From: Bacteroidales bacterium
GTDB lineage: Bacteria > Bacteroidota > Bacteroidia > Bacteroidales > SMBSF77
DNA: 6,528 bases
Direction: 5' to 3'
NCBI GenBank assembly: GCA_021106655.1
Contig: JAIOTT010000354.1
Coordinates: forward strand, 1 to 6,528
Below the pieces are notes generated by a model. The model was not told where the DNA came from, ran no database searches, and worked only from the letters and a program-made list of their open reading frames with translations. Positions 1 to 6,180 of the stretch are shown here, in pieces; position 1 is the first letter of the stretch, and each line of letters begins with the position of its first letter. Made by a program: the position numbers and the translations under genes.

Positions 1-1
1 C

Positions 2-92
2 ACAGATGTATGGTTTGTTGAAAGGGATTTGCATGCGTATTGTTCTATCTGATGCAATAATACGTAAAATAACTTTTCGGGTTTCTGAATAA
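2..92 (+). other. Possible 3' end of an upstream plus-strand gene (frame unresolved)
   Basis: Two plus-strand frames are open from the left edge. One ends with TGA at 50-52 and would encode a tail ending DVWFVERDLHAYCSI. The other ends with TAA at 90-92 and would encode a tail ending IIRKITFRVSE. The first looks slightly more protein-like in composition. The second stops exactly where the hairpin at 91-135 begins, as expected for a gene followed by a terminator. Either could be chance over so short a stretch. No family can be named. Confidence 0.25.
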
Positions 93-135
93 GTGACTAG
101 AATTAATTTTAGTCATTTGTAATTCTAGCTCATTT
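91..135. terminator. AT-rich hairpin between convergent gene ends, possible weak bidirectional terminator
   Basis: CTAGAATTA at 97-105 is perfectly complementary to TAATTCTAG at 120-128 around a 14-nt loop. If C129 is bulged, the stem extends to 91-96 paired with 130-135, with one G-U pair. The structure fills the space between a possible plus-strand stop (90-92) and the stop of the minus-strand SGNH gene (135-137). The stem is AT-rich and no clean U-tract follows on either strand, so efficient intrinsic termination is doubtful. Confidence 0.3.
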
Positions 136-144
136 TAGTCATTT
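106..144. repeat. 13-bp direct repeat overlapping the end of the SGNH gene
   Basis: ATTTTAGTCATTT occurs at 106-118 and again at 132-144, with repeat starts 26 bp apart. The second copy contains the stop codon and last two codons (Asn-Asp) of the minus-strand SGNH gene. A third, inverted and imperfect version (TGACTAGAAT) lies at 94-103. This looks like a small local duplication. I see no flanking mobile-element features. Confidence 0.6.
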
Positions 145-1091
145 CTATCAAGATATTCCAAATCCTCTTTAATCATCTTCGAAACACTATCTGCCCCTTT
201 CGGATTAAGATGATCGGGATTGTAAAAATATTCCGGGTGATCAAAGAAAACCGTTTCATAATTTAGTTGAATAGCCATATCTTTATATTGTCCGACAAGA
301 CTGTCAACTTCATTATTTAATTGGTCGACATTTACAACTTCCTGAGATGCAATATAATATTCTTCTGAAACAGGCATACTGAGCAAAATTACCTTAATAC
401 CATTTCTTTTGCAAAGCGACATTATTTTCTTAAAGTACATTACCATTTCTTCATCCAAATGCTCATAGTCTGAAAGGTAAAGCCTGGCCCTCTGCCTTGC
501 AAATTCCAATCTTTTTTTCTGATCGGCGAAATTTTTTATATCTACAGGTCGCCTGTAACCATTGATTAGCTTGCTTGTATCTGACTTGAAATACAAGCTC
601 ATGAGTATTTCTTTGTATTTGCCTACATATGAAAAATAATTGCCTTCAAACCATTTGTAAATAAAGTCATTATCATTTTTTTTACGGGCTAATTCAAAGT
701 AATCTACATGCTTTACCCAATAAGAATCGTATTTAAATCTTTTTGAAGCAAAGGGAGAAAATAAAGGGAGCTCATTGTTTATGATGATATATTCAGGATG
801 AATGTTTAAATTTTCAAGCAACAGTTTTATCTTATAATAATTTTTGATATAGTTCTCATTAGGAGATGCATAATTAAAGCTTTTACCAATAATTTGAGGA
901 TTGACAGTATTATGAGAGCTTCCTATCATTAAATATTTTAATGTATCATGATAATTGGCTATTTGTTCATCCTGCAAATTAAACAGGCGGTTCATTATCA
1001 TCTTTTTTTTATAAAGAGAATTAAAAATACTGTTAATTGCCAGCAATAACAGTAGAAAAATAATGAGTTTTATGATCAGCTTTTTTACCAT
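135..1091 (-). CDS. Membrane-anchored SGNH/GDSL-like protein, probable partner of the MBOAT acyltransferase
   Basis: This 318-residue protein probably helps transfer acyl groups to an exported glycan on the periplasmic side of the inner membrane. Residues about 4-24 (LIIKLIIFLLLLLAINSIF) form one N-terminal membrane segment after a Lys-rich start, consistent with a signal anchor. IGSSHN at 56-61 resembles SGNH block I, with Ser59 the likely nucleophile. DHLN at 293-296 near the C terminus fits the Asp/His pair of block V. The central blocks are not clear. Single-span SGNH proteins beside MBOAT proteins are a known pairing, as in alginate and DltB/DltD-type systems. The ATG at 1091 is preferred because it lies one base after the MBOAT stop (TAA-T-ATG), implying translational coupling. 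A GTG at 1133 would add 14 residues before the anchor and overlap MBOAT. The exact reaction and acceptor are inferred. Confidence 0.8.
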   Translation of the reverse strand: MVKKLIIKLIIFLLLLLAINSIFNSLYKKKMIMNRLFNLQDEQIANYHDTLKYLMIGSSHNTVNPQIIGKSFNYASPNENYIKNYYKIKLLLENLNIHPEYIIINNELPLFSPFASKRFKYDSYWVKHVDYFELARKKNDNDFIYKWFEGNYFSYVGKYKEILMSLYFKSDTSKLINGYRRPVDIKNFADQKKRLEFARQRARLYLSDYEHLDEEMVMYFKKIMSLCKRNGIKVILLSMPVSEEYYIASQEVVNVDQLNNEVDSLVGQYKDMAIQLNYETVFFDHPEYFYNPDHLNPKGADSVSKMIKEDLEYLDRND

Positions 1092-1092
1092 A

Positions 1093-2544
1093 TTAAAATT
1101 GAAAATAAATAAAAGCTTCCTGTGTGTATACACCCAGTATAAGCACCATCATCACTGCAATTAAGTACACCGCCCATCTAAAAATAATATTTTGCTTGTT
1201 GAGCATGTTTAATAGATTATACTTTGCATGGAGGTATTCAATTATAAAAAGAAAAATTATCAATATTATTCCAAAAACAACATTATGGTTTTTAATTAGC
1301 AAAAGAAATGTTTTTCCTGTATGTTCAAGTTTCCATGAATTTTGTAACATAAGACTGACATCTCCAAACGATCTTGCTCCGAAGAAGATTGCAGAAAAAC
1401 AATTTATAACAAAAGTGATGACTATCGCAGAATTATTTAATAGCCAGGGGGATTTAGTAAGCCCGGTGAAATGATGAAATTGGGAACGATATTTTTTAGT
1501 GATCTGTCCGAATGTTATAATAATGCCCTGAATGAGGCCGAAAATAAAAAATGTCCATGCAGCACCATGCCATAGTCCAATCAGAACAAATGTTATGATC
1601 AGATAAAAGTACCATTTCCATCTGATCACTTTCCTGTCCTTTTTAAATGGAAAGGAATAGAACAGATAATCCCTAAACCAGGTTGTCATTGAAATATGCC
1701 AACGGCTCCAGAACTCAGAAATGCTTTTTGCAATAAAGGGCCGATTGAAGTTTTCCATAAGACTATAACCCATTATCCTTGCTGAACCTCTTGCTATATC
1801 AGTATATCCTGAAAAATCTGCATATATCTGTATCAATAAAAATGCACTTGCAATATGAATCTGAATTCCCTCATATGCTGCAGGATTGCTGAAAACATTT
1901 CCTGCGTAAATACCAAGCCTGTCGGCTATAACAATCTTTTTTATAAATCCCCATAACATTAGTTTTAACCCACTCGCTACCCTGTTATAATCTAAATATT
2001 TTCTTTCGTTAAACTGTGGTAAAAGCCGGTATGACCTTTCAATCGGGCCTGCAACAAGTTGAGGAAAAAATGAAACATAAAGGGCAAACTTTCCTAGATG
2101 GTATTCTGTTTTGGTCCTTCCCCTGTAAACATCAATAGTATAACTTAGGGTTTGAAAAGTATAAAAGGAAATTCCTACAGGAAGCAGGACATTAAAAATC
2201 GGGATATCTTGAAAAATATTGAAATAATTGAACACTTCGTTTACACTGGAGCTAACAAAATTTAAATACTTAAAGCTGAAAAGAATTCCTAGATTTACAA
2301 TTATGCTGAAAATGAGATATTTTTTTCTTTTGGATTTATTTGTTGTCTTCCCCATCATTATCCCTGCATAATAATCTACCAATGTGGAGGCAATGATCAG
2401 AAAGATGTACTCCACTTTCCAGCACATATAGAAATAATAACTGGCAGCAAGTAATAATCCCCATCTCCACCGGTAAGGCAATGCATAGTATAACATCACC
2501 ACCAAAGGGAAAAACAAGAGATATTGATATGAATTGAATAACAT
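1093..2544 (-). CDS. MBOAT family membrane O-acyltransferase (AlgI-like)
   Basis: This 483-residue polytopic membrane protein is of the AlgI/DltB type, a normal full length for the family. MBOAT proteins of this type pass an acyl group, usually acetyl, across the inner membrane for modification of extracytoplasmic glycans. The opening MLFNSYQYLLFFPLVV and the segment RWRWGLLLAASYYFYMCW are typical of AlgI-like proteins. Other family blocks are LPVGISFYTFQTLSY (121-135), FPQLVAGPIER (160-170), ISEFWSRWHISMTTWFRDY (275-293) and LIGLWHGAAWT (321-331). His326 is the expected invariant catalytic histidine, and His283 is the other conserved one. The C terminus ends AFIYFQF, again typical. FFGARS at 387-392 has Gly where I would expect Arg in many relatives. 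The ATG start is the natural one, with no Shine-Dalgarno sequence. It heads a two-gene minus-strand operon with the SGNH gene. The acyl donor and glycan acceptor are not determinable here. Confidence 0.95.
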   Translation of the reverse strand: MLFNSYQYLLFFPLVVMLYYALPYRWRWGLLLAASYYFYMCWKVEYIFLIIASTLVDYYAGIMMGKTTNKSKRKKYLIFSIIVNLGILFSFKYLNFVSSSVNEVFNYFNIFQDIPIFNVLLPVGISFYTFQTLSYTIDVYRGRTKTEYHLGKFALYVSFFPQLVAGPIERSYRLLPQFNERKYLDYNRVASGLKLMLWGFIKKIVIADRLGIYAGNVFSNPAAYEGIQIHIASAFLLIQIYADFSGYTDIARGSARIMGYSLMENFNRPFIAKSISEFWSRWHISMTTWFRDYLFYSFPFKKDRKVIRWKWYFYLIITFVLIGLWHGAAWTFFIFGLIQGIIITFGQITKKYRSQFHHFTGLTKSPWLLNNSAIVITFVINCFSAIFFGARSFGDVSLMLQNSWKLEHTGKTFLLLIKNHNVVFGIILIIFLFIIEYLHAKYNLLNMLNKQNIIFRWAVYLIAVMMVLILGVYTQEAFIYFQF

Positions 2545-2555
2545 TCAGGTAATTT

Positions 2556-2583
2556 AAAACATACAAGAATTAATAATTGTCAA
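2556..2583 (-). promoter_or_regulatory. Candidate Bacteroidetes-type promoter for the MBOAT-SGNH operon
   Basis: Read on the minus strand, TTG (2583-2581) is followed after 17 nt by TATGTTTT (2563-2556). This resembles the Bacteroidetes -33/-7 pattern TTG...TAnnTTTG except for the last base. Transcription would start only a few bases before the ATG at 2544, giving a near-leaderless mRNA. An alternative -7 word, TTACTTTG (2591-2584), has no matching TTG upstream. In such AT-rich DNA both could be chance. Confidence 0.25.
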
Positions 2584-2619
2584 CAAAGTAAAGAATTTTT
2601 TTAAACGTATGAAAATGTA

Positions 2620-2627
2620 TACTTTTG
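2620..2627 (+). promoter_or_regulatory. Candidate -7 element for the sulfotransferase-flippase operon
   Basis: TACTTTTG matches the Bacteroidetes -7 consensus TAnnTTTG exactly. No clear TTG lies at the usual -33 distance, only a T-run around 2596-2602. If used, transcription would begin near 2633-2635. The mRNA would carry a leader of about 130 nt containing the whole palindrome at 2678-2731 ahead of the TTG start at 2763. Confidence 0.3.
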
Positions 2628-2677
2628 TTATCGTCAAGCTAATATAATAAAGTAACGATAAATTGAATATCAATACT

Positions 2678-2731
2678 CTTCGACTCCGCTCAGAGTGACT
2701 AATAACAGTGTCAGGCAGAGCGGAGTCGAAG
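2678..2731. repeat. 54-bp intergenic palindrome, REP-like Bacteroidetes repeat
   Basis: CTTCGACTCCGCTC (2678-2691) is perfectly complementary to GAGCGGAGTCGAAG (2718-2731). The pairing continues inward, so the arms 2678-2699 and 2710-2731 match at 19 of 22 positions around a 10-nt loop. The element is much more GC-rich than the surrounding intergenic DNA, which suggests an inserted or selected unit. I recall closely similar words (TTCGACTCCGCTCA and its complement) as dispersed palindromes in many Bacteroidetes genomes. That is from memory, not checked. It lies 31 bp before the sulfotransferase 1 start and would form a strong hairpin in the mRNA leader. It is not a classical terminator, because no U-tract follows. 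Confidence 0.8.
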
Positions 2732-2762
2732 CCTATAAAAGAACAACTTAATAATATTTATC

Positions 2763-3824
2763 TTGAATAAGGAAGAGCAAAAATCAATTCCGTTTTTCTT
2801 CATAATTGGTAGGCCAAGGTCAGGAACAACTTTACTCAGAACTTTGTTTGATGCACATCCTAATGTGATCATTCCTTTGGAGAGCCAGATAATTAAACTT
2901 TTATTTGAGAAATACGGAAAGAGAAAATCCTGGGATGAATCACAACTTAGAACATTGCTTGAGGATGTAAAAAAAGAATGGAAATTTGACACATGGAATG
3001 TTGATGAGGAAAGACTGGAAAAAGATATACTCGATTGTGTTGGAGAAACACCCTTAAAACAGATCATTCGGGCGATTTACCGGAATTACATATCTCATTT
3101 CGAAAAGAAAGAAATATTATTGTTTGGTGATAAGAATCCAGAATATTCCTTATATTTTAACAAACTTATAAAGAATTTCCCGGAAGCTAAGTATATTCAT
3201 TTAACACGTGATTACCGCGATCAGATTCTCTCCTATATGAAGTTTGATTTCTCATATCCTATAATACCATTAATTGCATACCGCTGGAAAAAATCGGTTC
3301 AAAAGGTTTTAAAAGTTCAGAAGAAAAATACAGTTTCTCTTTTTTCCGTCAGATACGAAGACCTTGTTGAAACTCCTGCAAAGTGTATAGAAGAAATGTG
3401 CAGTTTTCTCGGAATTGACTTTGATCCTTCAATATTGGACTTTCATAAAAGTGAGTGGGAAAATCTTGGAACAAAAGCCCAGCAGGAATTAAAACAAAGA
3501 TATCATAAAAATTTATTCAGACCGATTGATAAAAAGAGCGTTGGTCAGTGGAAGGTAAAGATGAAACCAAAAGATGTTAAAGTTGCAGATATGATAGTGG
3601 GGAAATATGCAAAAACTTGTGGGTACTCAAGGGAGTATAAAAAGTTTTATCCTATATTGTATCTTAGAATTTTCCCTTTGTTACTTTCACGCAGGGCCTC
3701 AAGAATTTTGAACATGATCATTGACAAATTACCTTATGATCTGAAAATGAAAATAAGGAATAAAGGCTCAATTATATTAGCATTATATAAGAAGTCGGGC
3801 AGTTCGAAACAACAAAATAATTAA
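2763..3824 (+). CDS. PAPS-dependent sulfotransferase family protein (copy 1)
   Basis: This 353-residue protein is predicted to move sulfate from PAPS to a hydroxyl or amino group, here probably on a cytoplasmic lipid-linked glycan. FIIGRPRSGTT (13-23) is the 5'-phosphosulfate-binding loop. YIHLTRDYRDQILS (144-157) is the 3'-phosphate-binding region, with Arg149 and Ser157 in the expected places. GDKNP (122-126), RYEDLVETP (197-205) and SVGQWK (259-264) are further blocks shared with its paralogue downstream. The last 60 or so residues are hydrophobic and basic and may sit on the membrane. The start is TTG at 2763. An in-frame TAA lies at 2736-2738 and no ATG, GTG or other TTG intervenes. Starting later would remove residues aligned with the paralogue just before the PAPS loop. 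It heads a plus-strand operon; the flippase starts 4 nt after its stop. The acceptor is unknown. Confidence 0.9.
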   Translation: MNKEEQKSIPFFFIIGRPRSGTTLLRTLFDAHPNVIIPLESQIIKLLFEKYGKRKSWDESQLRTLLEDVKKEWKFDTWNVDEERLEKDILDCVGETPLKQIIRAIYRNYISHFEKKEILLFGDKNPEYSLYFNKLIKNFPEAKYIHLTRDYRDQILSYMKFDFSYPIIPLIAYRWKKSVQKVLKVQKKNTVSLFSVRYEDLVETPAKCIEEMCSFLGIDFDPSILDFHKSEWENLGTKAQQELKQRYHKNLFRPIDKKSVGQWKVKMKPKDVKVADMIVGKYAKTCGYSREYKKFYPILYLRIFPLLLSRRASRILNMIIDKLPYDLKMKIRNKGSIILALYKKSGSSKQQNN

Positions 3825-3828
3825 TACA

Positions 3829-5139
3829 TTGGCTAAGAGAAGTTTTTTTGATGACATATTAAGTGTGATGAGCTCTAATATTTTTGCTCTTATACTTGGA
3901 TTATTGACAGGTATTGTTATTTCCCGTGTTCTGGGCCCTGAAGGTAGAGGTCTTTATACATCAGTTTATGTTGTTCCAATAATTGTAATCAGCTTTGTAA
4001 CCTTTGGTATACGCAGGTCAGCTATTTTTCATATTGGGAGAAAGCTATTCGATGAAGAGGACATTGTTTCAACAATATATTCATTACTTCTGATAACAAG
4101 TTCTATTGGCATAATTGTAAGTGGAATAGTCTATTATTTCATCAATAACTCTGATTTTACTTACCCAATAATTATCCTTTCTTTACTGACCATCCCGGTA
4201 AGATTGGCAGTTGGATACAGCCGTGGTATTTTCCTGGGGAAAGAACGATTCAGATATGCAAATCAGTTGAAATGGATGCCGGTTTTTCTTAATCTGATAT
4301 TTGTTGCAGCTTTTGTGTGGTGGGCAGGATTCTCAGTGATGGGGGTAATATTATCAATTTTTGTTGCGTATTTTATAGTTGCCATATATGCCTTAGTAAT
4401 GATCAACAGATCAATACACATCAGATTAGCATTTATTAAGTTGATTGCAAAAAGCATGTTAAAATTGGGAGCTGTGTATGCAATTGCCCTTCTTGTTATG
4501 CAACTCAATTACAGGATAGATATTCTCGTACTTCAGCGATTATCTTCCTTCAGTGAGGTTGGTTATTATTCCCTTGGGGTATCCATTGCAGAAAGATTAT
4601 GGCAAATACCATTTGCTATGGGAATAGTTATTATGAGCAGAAGTGCCAATGTTGAAAATGAAGATGAATTAAATAGTGATGTTGCACGTATGCTAAGGAT
4701 ATCATTTTTGATAGCAATAATTGCCGCAATAGTTTTATATATTATTACTCCATATTTAATACCTTTGCTTTATGGTAAACGATTTATCCCAAGTGCAGAG
4801 ATTGTACAGATGATTTTACCCGGTATTTTGATGTTTATCATTTTCCGGATACTTAACAGTCGTGTTGCAGGCATGGGAAAACCTCAGTTTGCTATTTATG
4901 TATTTTTGCCGGCTTTAGTAGTTAATGTTTTTCTTAATTACATATGGATACCAAAGTATGGCGGAATAGGTGCCGCTATGGCAACAAATGTCAGCTATAT
5001 CCTTGGCACTATTACTTTCCTGATTATTTTTTCAAGACTCACTAAAATGTCGATTATTGAAATAGTGGGATATAAGAAAGAAGATTTTAATTTTGTAGCC
5101 TCCCTAAAAAACAAGATATTCGCCAAATGGGGAAAATAG
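3829..5139 (+). CDS. Wzx-like polysaccharide flippase (MOP superfamily)
   Basis: This 436-residue inner-membrane protein is predicted to flip a lipid-linked oligosaccharide to the periplasmic face. About 12 hydrophobic segments can be counted, at roughly 15-33, 44-62, 82-104, 112-130, 148-166, 170-190, 211-225, 243-268, 291-311, 325-343, 354-372 and 380-402. Family-typical stretches are SRVLGPEGRGLYT (32-44), LNYRIDILVLQRL (226-238, a charged mid-protein segment), LYGKRFIPSA (314-323) and IPKYGGIGAAMAT (374-386), the latter two in the polysaccharide-biosynthesis C-terminal half. The length is slightly short for the family but both halves are present. The start is TTG at 3829, since the frame is open only from 3781 and holds no other usual start before the first membrane segment. 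The next ATG, at codon 14, would trim the cytoplasmic N terminus. A flippase role is preferred over other MOP exporters because of the glycan context. The symbol wzx is not assigned because the pathway is unproven. Confidence 0.9.
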   Translation: MAKRSFFDDILSVMSSNIFALILGLLTGIVISRVLGPEGRGLYTSVYVVPIIVISFVTFGIRRSAIFHIGRKLFDEEDIVSTIYSLLLITSSIGIIVSGIVYYFINNSDFTYPIIILSLLTIPVRLAVGYSRGIFLGKERFRYANQLKWMPVFLNLIFVAAFVWWAGFSVMGVILSIFVAYFIVAIYALVMINRSIHIRLAFIKLIAKSMLKLGAVYAIALLVMQLNYRIDILVLQRLSSFSEVGYYSLGVSIAERLWQIPFAMGIVIMSRSANVENEDELNSDVARMLRISFLIAIIAAIVLYIITPYLIPLLYGKRFIPSAEIVQMILPGILMFIIFRILNSRVAGMGKPQFAIYVFLPALVVNVFLNYIWIPKYGGIGAAMATNVSYILGTITFLIIFSRLTKMSIIEIVGYKKEDFNFVASLKNKIFAKWGK

Positions 5140-6173
5140 ATTCATTACCGATATTCTTTATTATAGGGCGGCCTCGTACAGGAACAACGCTGATAAGGAC
5201 ATTGTTTGATGCTCATCCCAATGTTAATATTCCACCTGAATGTCCGATAATCCTGAATCTGTTTCCCAAATACGGAGGAATAAGAAACTGGGATCAGAAA
5301 AATCTGATTGCTTTTTATAAGGATGTTCAGAAACAAAGAAAATTTATTTCCTGGCAGATTGATCTTGAAAAACTAAAAATGGAATTATTGGAATGTGAAG
5401 GAGAAACCACATTCCAGCATTTGATAAGGCTATTGTATGGTAATAATAATTCATTATTTGATAAAGACAAAATAATCACTCTTGGAGATAAGAATCCTGT
5501 TTATTCAATATATATTAAAAAAATTTTCAAAACATTTCCTGACGCAAAATATATTCACCTAACCCGCGATTACCGCGATAATATTTTATCAATACTAAAA
5601 GTTGATTTTGAAGCTCCATTAGTACCTCTGATAGCATACAGATGGAGATATTCGGCAATAAATATTCTGAAACTAAAGAAAAAACATCCTGATCAGTTTT
5701 TTACCATTAAGTACGAAGATTTTGTTAATAACAGCCGGGATCATTACAAACAATTATGCGAATTTGTTGGGGTTCCTTTTGACGATGGTGTATTTGATTT
5801 TTATAAAAAGAAGGATGAAGTTTATAAGTTGTATCCTTCCAAAATTCTAGACAAATATCATAAAAGTCTTTTTCAGCCTATCAGCAATGAAAAAGTTGGA
5901 CTGTGGAAGAAGAAGATGAAGGAAAGAGATATTAGAACTGCTGATGCTGTAATTGGGAAGTATGCTGAAATGCTTGGATATGAAAGAAAGTACAGAAGAC
6001 CTGCTTTGTGGACAATAATTCGCATAATGCCCGGAATGACTTACGGAAGACTATCTTATGTATTTGGATTTTTTGTTAATTTATTACCATTCAGACTTAG
6101 AATGGCTATAGTAAACAGAGGGTCAGTTTTTGCAGCAGTGTATTGGAAAGTGTATTCACTTTTTAAAAAATAA
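5127..6173 (+). CDS. PAPS-dependent sulfotransferase family protein (copy 2)
   Basis: This 348-residue protein is a full-length paralogue of the sulfotransferase before the flippase, aligned almost without gaps. FIIGRPRTGTT (11-21) is the 5'-phosphosulfate-binding loop. YIHLTRDYRDNILS (142-155) carries the 3'-phosphate-binding Arg147 and Ser155. GDKNP (120-124), KYEDFV (195-200) and KVGLWKKKM (256-264) match the blocks of copy 1. The most different stretch is about 224-246, plausibly near the acceptor site. The hydrophobic, basic C-terminal tail (about 293-348) is kept in pattern but not in sequence. The ATG at 5127 overlaps the end of the flippase gene by 13 nt, so the two are probably translationally coupled. 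No key residue is missing, so both copies look active. It probably sulfates a different position or sugar of the same glycan; that is inference. Confidence 0.9.
   Translation: MGKIDSLPIFFIIGRPRTGTTLIRTLFDAHPNVNIPPECPIILNLFPKYGGIRNWDQKNLIAFYKDVQKQRKFISWQIDLEKLKMELLECEGETTFQHLIRLLYGNNNSLFDKDKIITLGDKNPVYSIYIKKIFKTFPDAKYIHLTRDYRDNILSILKVDFEAPLVPLIAYRWRYSAINILKLKKKHPDQFFTIKYEDFVNNSRDHYKQLCEFVGVPFDDGVFDFYKKKDEVYKLYPSKILDKYHKSLFQPISNEKVGLWKKKMKERDIRTADAVIGKYAEMLGYERKYRRPALWTIIRIMPGMTYGRLSYVFGFFVNLLPFRLRMAIVNRGSVFAAVYWKVYSLFKK
6147..6170 (+). terminator. Weak hairpin at the 3' end of sulfotransferase 2
   Basis: AAAGTG (6147-6152) and CACTTT (6157-6162) form a perfect 6-bp stem with a TATT loop, followed by TT and then AAAAAA. 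It lies inside the last codons of the gene. The stem is short and the U-run ends quickly, so this is at best a weak terminator. It is the only candidate between the operon and the convergent gene that starts 7 bp after the stop. Confidence 0.2.
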
Positions 6174-6180
6174 GGAAGCA

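Noticed and set aside
1..134. Minus-strand open frame running through the left edge
   Set aside because: It is short, has no start or motif, and crosses the hairpin and repeat. It fits chance openness in AT-rich DNA.
1124..1474. Plus-strand open frame of 116 codons
   Set aside because: It is wholly antisense to well-supported MBOAT coding sequence, with no motif or plausible protein character.
2336..2566. Minus-strand frame of 76 codons overlapping the start of MBOAT
   Set aside because: It overlaps the conserved N terminus of MBOAT in another frame. The MBOAT frame explains this sequence.
2556..2583. Sigma-70-like TTGACA ... TATGTT on the minus strand before MBOAT
   Set aside because: The spacing is 14 nt, too short for a classical sigma-70 promoter. 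The same stretch is better read as a weak Bacteroidetes-type promoter.
2678..2731. The palindrome as an intrinsic terminator, riboswitch or insertion-sequence end
   Set aside because: No U-tract follows on either strand. It lies upstream of genes on both sides, I recognise no riboswitch core, and there is no transposase or target-site duplication.
2711..3067. Minus-strand frame of 118 codons, Ser/Phe rich
   Set aside because: It is antisense to sulfotransferase 1, including its PAPS-binding loop. The composition is a typical shadow of AT-rich coding sequence.
4263..4508. Minus-strand frame of 81 codons inside the flippase gene
   Set aside because: It is antisense to membrane segments of the flippase, with no independent signal.
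5145..5336. Minus-strand frame of 63 codons inside sulfotransferase 2
   Set aside because: It lies fully within conserved sulfotransferase coding sequence on the other strand.
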